This document shows positions 20,954-26,596 of a stretch of 26,596 nt of DNA, piece by piece (the first letter of the stretch is position 1; the number at the start of each line of letters is the position of its first letter). Made by a program: the position numbers and the translations under genes. Under the pieces are notes generated by a model that was not told the DNA's origin, searched no databases, and was given only the letters and a program-made list of their open reading frames with translations. The DNA is from a virus. The stretch covers positions 1 to 26,596 of the IMG/VR virus record IMGVR_UViG_3300049024_000091; one strand, written 5' to 3'.

Positions 20954-21571
20954 GTGAGCACCGATCGCCCCGCCTCGCCTGGTCTGCCGGGCCCGGTTTC
21001 CCGGGACGAACATGGCGCACCCACGGCGATTTCCCCCGAGGCGGCCGCCCAGGCGGACCTTCTGGCGTTCGGCGACGAGGTGGACGCGTTCGGGGGGCAG
21101 GCGATCAAGCCGCCTCGGCCACGCGGGCCCGGGCGGCCGCCCGGATCGCCCAACCGCACGACGTCGCGGATCCGCGAGCTGCTCCTCGCCCGCGGCTATC
21201 GCGACCCTCTGGAACAGGCGGCGGCGCTGGTGTCGGGCGATCCGCGCGAGATCGCGGCCGCCCTGGCGAAGAAGAAGGTGGAGGACGTGACGTTCGGCGA
21301 GGCGCTGGCGGTGCTCGCCGAACAGGGCAAGGCGCGCGGCCAGCTGCTGCCCTACTTCCATCAGGAGATGCCGAAGGTGAAGGAGCCCGAGCGCGAGGCG
21401 CCGCGCGTGATGGTGGTGATTGCCGACAGCCCGGAGAAAGCGCAGCAGGTTCAACGGGTTATCGAGCGCGCGGCGGGATCGGCCGGCGATGCCTCGCACG
21501 GCGAGGGCGATGCGATAGACGCTGATGTCATTGATATCACTGACGATTTCTGTGCGAGGGAACATGATTGA
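20954..21571 (+). CDS. Small terminase subunit-like protein
   Basis: A 205-residue protein with GTG start behind GGGGGAAA. It has a disordered N-terminus, then an AT-hook-like basic stretch (PRGPGRPPGSPNRTTSRIRE) leading into helices (ELLLARGYRDPLEQAAALV, FGEALAVLAEQGKARGQLLP) and an acidic tail. Basic GRPxGSxN segments followed by helices are common in phage small terminase or DNA-recognition subunits. It precedes the large terminase by two small genes. Assignment rests on this pattern and position. Confidence 0.6.
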   Translation: MSTDRPASPGLPGPVSRDEHGAPTAISPEAAAQADLLAFGDEVDAFGGQAIKPPRPRGPGRPPGSPNRTTSRIRELLLARGYRDPLEQAAALVSGDPREIAAALAKKKVEDVTFGEALAVLAEQGKARGQLLPYFHQEMPKVKEPEREAPRVMVVIADSPEKAQQVQRVIERAAGSAGDASHGEGDAIDADVIDITDDFCAREHD

Positions 21572-21857
21572 AAATCACGTGCGCCACCTCGTCGCCGGCG
21601 CCTCGGAGGTTCCGGCGGCCGCGGCCGAGGCGACCGCGACCCCCTCCCCCCCTCGTTCGGCCGGGGATCGTCTGCCGGCAAACGACCTCGGAAAATGGCC
21701 AATTACCCCCCTCCCCCGGGGGGTGCCCTGGCACACTCACCGCCGATCCGGGTTTGAGCTCGGGCTCGGGATCGGGCGAGACCTCGGCGGGTTGACGGGT
21801 CGCGGGGCGCGCTCGCCCTCGCGGGCGCGGGCGCGAGGGATCGGGGGCCGCGCATGA
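21564..21857 (+). CDS. Hypothetical small protein between terminase genes
   Basis: A 97-residue frame. ATG 21564 overlaps the end of the small terminase gene and has GAGGGAAC upstream. Its stop overlaps the next ATG (ATGA). Third codon positions are mostly G or C. The middle reads like a folded segment (LPANDLGKWPITPLPRGVPW); the end is Arg/Gly-rich. Junctions on both sides support a real gene; the biased composition lowers confidence. Function unknown. Confidence 0.5.
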   Translation: MIENHVRHLVAGASEVPAAAAEATATPSPPRSAGDRLPANDLGKWPITPLPRGVPWHTHRRSGFELGLGIGRDLGGLTGRGARSPSRARARGIGGRA

Positions 21858-22072
21858 GCGACAAGGCCAAGACACACCCCGATGTGTACGAGCGGGCCGC
21901 CGAGGCCATCGCTGACACCTTCTGCAGCATGCATCTGACGGACGGCTTCTGTACGCCATCGAACAAGCCGGACTGTCGATGCAAGGCCCTCGCGAAGACC
22001 GCTATGGCGCAATTGCGCGTCCGCGGCATGCAGGTCGTCTGGCCCTACAGCCGAAACCCGGAGCATCACTAA
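21854..22072 (+). CDS. Small cysteine-containing protein before the large terminase
   Basis: A 72-residue protein with four cysteines (FCSMH, GFCTPS, PDCRCKA) and helices (YERAAEAIADTFCSM, LAKTAMAQLRVRGMQVV). It overlaps the preceding frame by ATGA and the large terminase by TAATG, so it is tightly coupled with packaging genes. The cysteines could bind a metal. Function unknown. Confidence 0.65.
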   Translation: MSDKAKTHPDVYERAAEAIADTFCSMHLTDGFCTPSNKPDCRCKALAKTAMAQLRVRGMQVVWPYSRNPEHH

Positions 22073-23730
22073 TGTCCGACGATCTGTCCTTCGGCCCGCA
22101 GCTCTCCACCCGCCAGATCGAGGCGCTGATCAACGACGGCTATGGCGGCGGCGGCGACTTCCGCATGGGCGACAACGCCCGCTTTTCCATCTCGACCTAC
22201 GAGCCACCGGGCCCGCGCGGCGCGGAGTATATCCGCAGCCAGGGCCCGATCGACGTCATCATGGGCCCCGGCGGCTCCGGCAAGACGGTGGCCAGCTGCA
22301 TGAAGGGCGTGCGCTTCTCTCTCGCCCAGATGCCGATCTGCACCGACGGCACGATCCGCGTCAAAGGCACCGTCGTCCGCGACAATTACCGCTCGCTCTA
22401 CCGCTCGACCCTGCAAACGTGGTTCGACTGGTTTCCGACCACGCTGCATCCGGACTTCTCCGGCGGCCAGGACCGCCCCGGGTGCCACCGGCTCAAGCTA
22501 CGCACGGTGCGCCTCGTCGACGGGATCCGGCGCGAGGTGAAGCTCGACCTGCAGGTCGACTTCTTCGCCATCGCCGACGTCAACTATGAGGCCCTGTTCA
22601 AATCCTACGAGACCAGCTGGGCATGGGCCACCGAGGCCGACACGCTGCCGCCGGCGTCCATCCCGTTCTTCTTCTCGCGCACCGCCCGTTTCCCGTCGCT
22701 GCGCGCCCTTCCGGAGGGCGCGATCAGGCCGCGCGTGATGATGGTGGACATGAACCCGCCGCCGCCGGATCACCCGCTGCTGGTCGCCGCCGATCGCGGA
22801 TCCTTCAACGAAAACTTCGACCCCACGAAGGACGAGCGCACGGTCAATTTCTTCCGCCAGCCCTCCGGCCTCTCCGACCAGGCCGAGAACCGCAAGGGCA
22901 AGAGCCGCGCCGATTACGAGCTCGAAATGCGCACCATGCCGCGCGACGACGCCCGGCGCATGGTGGAGGGCAAGCCCGGCCGCGTGAAGGACGGCCTGCC
23001 GGTCTATGACGAGGACTTCGACGATCAGTTCCACGTCGCCCCGCAGATGCTCGACCTGATGCCCGGCGTGCCGATAAATCTCGGTTTCGACCAGGGCGGC
23101 CAGTCCGGCGGCGCAGGCCAGCCGGCTATGGCCGGCTTCCAGGTGGCCGCGAACGGCCAAATCCGCTTCGTGGCCGAGGTGGTGACGGATCCCGGCACGG
23201 GCGCCGAGCGCTTCCTCGACCAGCTCATCCCCGTCCTCGGCGTTGACCTCCACGGCCTGCCGCCCGGCGTCTTCACCGGCGACCCCGCGGGCTTCCTCGG
23301 CGGCGACAAGATCTATGGCACGGAGGCGTGGTTCGAGATCATCAGCAAGGCGATCGGCCGCCGGATCGACCCGGCGCCGACACAGGAATGGACACCGCGC
23401 CTCGAGGCGCTCGGCGTGCCCATGCGCCGGCATATCTCGGCGAAGATCCCGCGCCTCGTCGTCTGTCCCGTGCGCTGCCCGGGCCTCGTCAAGGCGCTCA
23501 ACGGCGGCTTCAAGTTCGGCAAGCGCCACGACGGCACCTTCGATCCGCGGCCGGTGAAGAACAAATGGGCCAACATCGCCGAGGCCGCGCAATATGGCGT
23601 GCTCGGCGTCTTCGGCCTCACGGGCCTCCTCAACACGATCGCGAGCGGCTCGCGCGGATCCAACGTGGTGGCGCTCGGCCGCCACGAGGCTCAGCCCGCC
23701 GCCTCCCACTGGAACCCCCTCGACATATGA
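22072..23730 (+). CDS. terL: Terminase large subunit
   Basis: A 552-residue packaging motor. Walker A is GPGGSGKT (residues 65-72). An acidic segment SWAWATEAD near residues 182-190 fits Walker B plus the catalytic Glu. The C-terminal half begins with a nuclease-like strand (VPINLGFDQGGQSGG) and has further acidic positions (GVFTGDPAGFLGGDKIYG), consistent with the RNase H-like nuclease that cuts the concatemer. ATG 22072 has GGAG upstream and is coupled to the previous stop. It overlaps the next gene by ATGA. Portal follows two genes later. Confidence 0.92.
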   Translation: MSDDLSFGPQLSTRQIEALINDGYGGGGDFRMGDNARFSISTYEPPGPRGAEYIRSQGPIDVIMGPGGSGKTVASCMKGVRFSLAQMPICTDGTIRVKGTVVRDNYRSLYRSTLQTWFDWFPTTLHPDFSGGQDRPGCHRLKLRTVRLVDGIRREVKLDLQVDFFAIADVNYEALFKSYETSWAWATEADTLPPASIPFFFSRTARFPSLRALPEGAIRPRVMMVDMNPPPPDHPLLVAADRGSFNENFDPTKDERTVNFFRQPSGLSDQAENRKGKSRADYELEMRTMPRDDARRMVEGKPGRVKDGLPVYDEDFDDQFHVAPQMLDLMPGVPINLGFDQGGQSGGAGQPAMAGFQVAANGQIRFVAEVVTDPGTGAERFLDQLIPVLGVDLHGLPPGVFTGDPAGFLGGDKIYGTEAWFEIISKAIGRRIDPAPTQEWTPRLEALGVPMRRHISAKIPRLVVCPVRCPGLVKALNGGFKFGKRHDGTFDPRPVKNKWANIAEAAQYGVLGVFGLTGLLNTIASGSRGSNVVALGRHEAQPAASHWNPLDI

Positions 23731-24173
23731 TCCGCCTCGTCTCGCCGGCCGATCCCTTCGAGGCGCGGGCCCTCCTCGCCCAGGCCGTGCGCGGCAAACC
23801 GACGATCGCCCGCCGCGCCGCGCTGCAGCTCGCCCACTCGGCCTCGGTCGGCTTCGAGGAGGCAAGTCCTGATGGATCCTCGCGCCTCGTCGCGGTCATG
23901 ACGGCCTATCCGACGGACCTGGTGCTCGAGGGGCTTTCCACCCTCGAGATCTCCTGTGCGGGAATCGAGGGCCTCGCGCGCCCGCGGGGACGCATGCGCG
24001 CATGCGCGAGGCTCGCCCGCTTAACCCTCGACCACTGGCACCAGAATGGCACCGTGGCGCTCCTCGGCGTCGTGAAGGCCGGTCACCTGCCGGGCGCCAA
24101 GCTCGCCCGGCTCGCCGGCTTCACGTTCCGCGAGGCGCGCCAGGGGCTCGAGCTCTATGTGAGGATGCCATGA
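23727..24173 (+). CDS. GNAT-like protein between terminase and portal
   Basis: A 148-residue protein. The C-terminal third (TVALLGVVKAGHLPGAKLAR, LAGFTFREA) resembles the final strand-helix of a GNAT acetyltransferase fold, and the middle has an alternating strand pattern. Several T7-like phages carry a GNAT-fold protein near structural genes (T7 gp13 type), some packaged in the virion. A complete acetyl-CoA loop is not obvious, so activity is uncertain. ATGA overlaps on both sides. Confidence 0.6.
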   Translation: MIRLVSPADPFEARALLAQAVRGKPTIARRAALQLAHSASVGFEEASPDGSSRLVAVMTAYPTDLVLEGLSTLEISCAGIEGLARPRGRMRACARLARLTLDHWHQNGTVALLGVVKAGHLPGAKLARLAGFTFREARQGLELYVRMP

Positions 24174-24400
24174 CGCAGGTGATCTCCACCCTCTTCGGTG
24201 GCAACAACAGCGCCAAGCGCGCCGCCGACGAGGCCGCCAACCAGGCCGCCGTCGCCTCGGCACGACAGACCAGCCTGCAGCAGGAAGAGCAGGCCCGCCT
24301 CGACCGCCAGGCCGGCGCCGTCATCAAGAGCCCGCGCGGCCAGCGCCTTCTCCTCGACGGGCCGACCGGCGGCTCGGATCTCGCCGCGAAGGTCGCCTGA
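24170..24400 (+). CDS. Small helical phage protein before the portal
   Basis: A 76-residue protein with one long charged helix (AKRAADEAANQAAVASARQT, SLQQEEQARLDRQ) and a Gly-rich end. It overlaps the preceding gene by ATGA and is followed 1 bp later by the portal gene. Short helical proteins at this position are frequent in podovirus head modules. Function not known. Confidence 0.7.
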   Translation: MTQVISTLFGGNNSAKRAADEAANQAAVASARQTSLQQEEQARLDRQAGAVIKSPRGQRLLLDGPTGGSDLAAKVA

Positions 24401-24401
24401 C

Positions 24402-26030
24402 ATGGCGGCCGCCATCGACTGGACGGCACACCGCTCCCGCATGACGAAGGCGTGGGCGGAGAAGAACGTCTGGCAGACCTATGTCCGCGAGGCGCAGGAC
24501 TTCGCCATCCCCTATCGGCGCCCCACCAAGAATTACGGGCACGATCCGCGCGTCGACCGCATCTTCGACAGCACAGCGATCGACAGCACCTTCCGAGGTG
24601 CCGGCCAGCTCAAGGAAGACATCTTCCCGTCCGGATCCTCGTGGTTTCGCCTCACGCCCGGCGCCCTGGCGAAGAAGCTCATCAAGCTCGCCAACGACAA
24701 CGACGTGCAGCCGCTGAAGCGCGAGCTGCAGAACCTCACCGACCAGATCGTGCCCTATTTCCAGACCGGCGAGTTCGACCTTGCCGTCTCGGAAATGTGC
24801 CTCGATCTCTTCGCCTCCACGGGCATCCTCCTGCCGGTCAGGGGCGATGCGCAGAACCCCGTCCGGTTCTTCTGCATCCCGGCCGACGAGGTGGCGCTCA
24901 CCTGCGACGTCTATGGCCGCGTCAATGCCATGTCGTGGCAGCGCGACTGGACCAAGCGCGACCTTAAGAACGAGTTCCCCGGCGCGACCTGGCCGCAGAA
25001 CTTCATGCCCGAGGGCGAGGAAGGCCTCGACCAGACGGCCTCCCTCTATCAGGAATTCGTCCGCCAGCCCGACGGCCGGTGGCTGTGCCTCGCTCGTCTC
25101 GACCAGGGCGACAACACGCCGCTGCGCACCTGGTGGCGCAAGGCCCAGCCCTTCGTCGCGGCGCGTTACCACGTGGTCCCCGGCGAAGCCTATGGCCGCG
25201 GGCCGATCATGCTGGCTCTGCCGACCATCAAGGTGCTCAACAAGGTTCAGGAGATGACGCTGCGCAATGCGGCCATCTCGCTCCTCGGCCTGTGGGGCTA
25301 TCGGCCCGGCGGCGCCTTCAATCCGGAGATCCACCGGATGCGGCCGGGCGCCTTCTGGCCCGTCAATGCCACCGGCGGCATGATGGGGCCGGACGTCGCC
25401 CGTCTCGACAATCCCGCCCGCGGCGGTCTCGACACGGCGCAGATCGTCATTCCGGACCTGCGCGCCATCATCCAGCGCCTCCTCCACGACGATCCGACCC
25501 CCGGCAAGGGCAAGACGCCGGTTTCGGCCGAGGAGATCCTGCTGCACATCCAGAAGGTCAAGCAGGCCTATATGGGCGCCTTCGGCCGGCTCATCTCGGA
25601 AATCATCCCGATCCTCATCCCGGCGGTCGCCGAGATCCTCTACGAGCAGAAGCTCCTCGCAACGCCGATCAAGATCGACCAGCTCCTCCTCGGCATCGAA
25701 GTCACCTCGCCGCTGGCGGCCGCGCTCAAGGCGGACCACATCCAGCCGCTCATTCAGTTCATCCAGGTGGTGGCGGCCTTCGGGCAGAAGGTGGACCGCT
25801 GGGTGCCCGACAGCGCCATTGCCGAGATCGCCGAGATGATCGGCGTGCAGCCGCGCCTCGTCACTACCGAGGCCGAGCGCAAGGCCTATGACGAGAAAGC
25901 CGCGGCCGCACAGGCCGCACAGTTCGCGGCCGAGATGGCGATCAAGAACCCCGAAGCCATGGGCCTCGGCGGCGGCGACCAGGCTGCAGTCGATGGCGGC
26001 AACGTCGTGCCGATGCGAGGCGCCGCATGA
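24402..26030 (+). CDS. Portal (head-tail connector, T7 gp8-like)
   Basis: A 542-residue protein matching the head-to-tail connector family of T7-like phages: early W-x-x-H-R-x-R start, then FDSTAIDSTFRGAGQLKEDI, FPSGSSWFRLTPG, and central AARYHVVPGEAYGRGPIMLA and VLNKVQEMTLRNAAISLLGL. The dodecameric portal is the gate for DNA packaging and ejection. ATG 24402 begins at the natural family N-terminus; the open frame upstream is shadow. It overlaps the next gene by ATGA. The C-terminus is Ala-rich helix. Confidence 0.92.
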   Translation: MAAAIDWTAHRSRMTKAWAEKNVWQTYVREAQDFAIPYRRPTKNYGHDPRVDRIFDSTAIDSTFRGAGQLKEDIFPSGSSWFRLTPGALAKKLIKLANDNDVQPLKRELQNLTDQIVPYFQTGEFDLAVSEMCLDLFASTGILLPVRGDAQNPVRFFCIPADEVALTCDVYGRVNAMSWQRDWTKRDLKNEFPGATWPQNFMPEGEEGLDQTASLYQEFVRQPDGRWLCLARLDQGDNTPLRTWWRKAQPFVAARYHVVPGEAYGRGPIMLALPTIKVLNKVQEMTLRNAAISLLGLWGYRPGGAFNPEIHRMRPGAFWPVNATGGMMGPDVARLDNPARGGLDTAQIVIPDLRAIIQRLLHDDPTPGKGKTPVSAEEILLHIQKVKQAYMGAFGRLISEIIPILIPAVAEILYEQKLLATPIKIDQLLLGIEVTSPLAAALKADHIQPLIQFIQVVAAFGQKVDRWVPDSAIAEIAEMIGVQPRLVTTEAERKAYDEKAAAAQAAQFAAEMAIKNPEAMGLGGGDQAAVDGGNVVPMRGAA

Positions 26031-26425
26031 GCGAGGGCAGCGCCGCCATTCCCCCCACCATGGGCGCCCGCGAGATCCAGCCGGCCGAGAGCATTCTCGA
26101 AAGCGAAGGCTGGAAAGGCATCACCGAGGCCCCGCGCAACGACCTCGCGCGCGAGATCGGCAAGGCCTTTGCGGAGATCGACGCGGAAAAGCGCCGCGAC
26201 GCGGCCCGGGCCGCGGCCATCATCTTCGAGACACCTTCGCTCCGGCCGTTCCTCGAGCTGGTGAGCGACTTCACGCTGCGGCGGCCCACCTTCCTGCCCG
26301 GCTTCGGGCCCGAGGCCCTGCCCTACGCCGCCGGCCGCGAAGGCTGCAACATCACCACCTGGCTCATGTGGTGCCTGGTGGCGGAAGGCCGCAGCGAAAC
26401 TCCCCCCCACCGCGAAGGAACTTGA
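26027..26425 (+). CDS. Hypothetical head-module protein, possibly Bbp19-like
   Basis: A 132-residue protein coupled to the portal by ATGA. The second half (RAAAIIFETPSLRPFLELVS, YAAGREGCNITTWLMWCLV) loosely recalls the small Bbp19-type proteins found beside portal genes of temperate podoviruses. That resemblance is weak and from memory. A head-assembly accessory is likely from position. Confidence 0.6.
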   Translation: MSEGSAAIPPTMGAREIQPAESILESEGWKGITEAPRNDLAREIGKAFAEIDAEKRRDAARAAAIIFETPSLRPFLELVSDFTLRRPTFLPGFGPEALPYAAGREGCNITTWLMWCLVAEGRSETPPHREGT

Positions 26426-26428
26426 CCC

Positions 26429-26551
26429 ATGCGCCTCCTCGAAAGACTTCTCACCCATCCCTTCCGTGCGCCCGACGACGGCGCCGGCGCTGGTGCCGAT
26501 GCCGGCGCCGCCGCTGGTGCCGCCGGCGCCAGTAACCCCGCGCCCGCCTGA
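26429..26551 (+). CDS. Short Ala/Gly-rich open frame after the head-module gene
   Basis: A 40-residue frame beginning MRLLERLLTHPFRAPDDG with GAAGGA ten bases upstream of the ATG, three bases after the previous stop. The rest is Ala/Gly low complexity. The ribosome-binding site and spacing fit a coupled small gene; the length is marginal. The remaining 45 bases of the window show no feature. Confidence 0.4.
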   Translation: MRLLERLLTHPFRAPDDGAGAGADAGAAAGAAGASNPAPA

Positions 26552-26596
26552 GCAGCGGCGGCGGGGGCGGACCTTCGCCCGTCTACCGTCCGGAGG

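Larger units (their letters stand above)
1..26596. mobile_element. Temperate podovirus-like phage genome segment (non-integrated gene order)
   Basis: Every recognisable gene is phage-type: ejection-like proteins, tailspike, lysis genes, integrase, repressor, replication genes, terminase and T7-type portal. The gene order is circular: it enters at late virion genes, passes lysis, attP and integrase, and leaves at terminase and portal. Capsid, tail-tube and tail-adaptor genes are not in the window and would be expected between its right and left ends. The T7-type portal and large ejection-like proteins point to short-tailed morphology; integrase and repressor point to a temperate lifestyle. Host assignment to Alphaproteobacteria is inferred from composition, the GapR gene and the tRNA-Lys core. 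Confidence 0.9.

Noticed and set aside
22498-23865. Leftward 455-codon frame
   Set aside because: It is antisense to the large terminase, which has clear Walker and nuclease signatures.
24324-25739. Leftward 471-codon frame
   Set aside because: It is antisense to the portal gene and has shadow composition.

Overview
The window is one stretch of a temperate, short-tailed (podovirus-like) phage genome that infects an alphaproteobacterium, most likely of the Hyphomicrobiales. The DNA is GC-rich with strongly GC-biased third codon positions. It carries a GapR/DUF2312 protein, a family typical of Alphaproteobacteria, and the attachment core matches the 3' half of an alphaproteobacterial-type tRNA-Lys(TTT) gene. 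I see no host housekeeping genes.

Layout. (1) 1-4091: end of the virion gene block, with two large proteins resembling internal-virion or DNA-ejection proteins. (2) 4092-6819: a beta-helix tailspike flanked by two leftward membrane-protein genes that look like morons. (3) 6919-9293: lysis cassette (endolysin, two holin-like proteins, overlapping Rz/Rz1 spanins), a Gp49-family protein and a strong terminator. (4) 9569-9614: attP core. (5) 9724-12429: leftward integration operon of seven genes ending in the integrase and a small cysteine-rich gene; all are joined by 4-bp ATGA overlaps. (6) 12457-13493: lysogeny switch, with a LexA-like repressor, a small Cro-like protein and two matching palindromic operators. 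(7) 13499-20430: early and replication genes (DnaA-domain-IV-like protein, Toprim primase, P-loop ATPase, GapR) plus hypotheticals. (8) 20431-20953: non-coding region with a terminator, a dyad and repeated ATAACC motifs. (9) 20954-26596: packaging and head genes (small and large terminase, GNAT-like protein, T7-type portal).

Because tail and lysis genes run directly into attP and then into integrase, early genes and terminase, the sequence reads like the circular, concatemeric or permuted phage form (or a tandem dilysogen). A single integrated prophage would split the genome at this att site.

The main unexpected signals are: two out-of-frame nested genes with strong ribosome-binding sites and a shift of third-position GC bias into the nested frame (1216-1398 and 17177-17545); an endolysin Shine-Dalgarno buried in a long hairpin; a repressor whose two catalytic protease residues look replaced; and an ATAACC cluster just upstream of terminase. 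All functional calls come from reading the sequence and recalling protein families; no database search was run.
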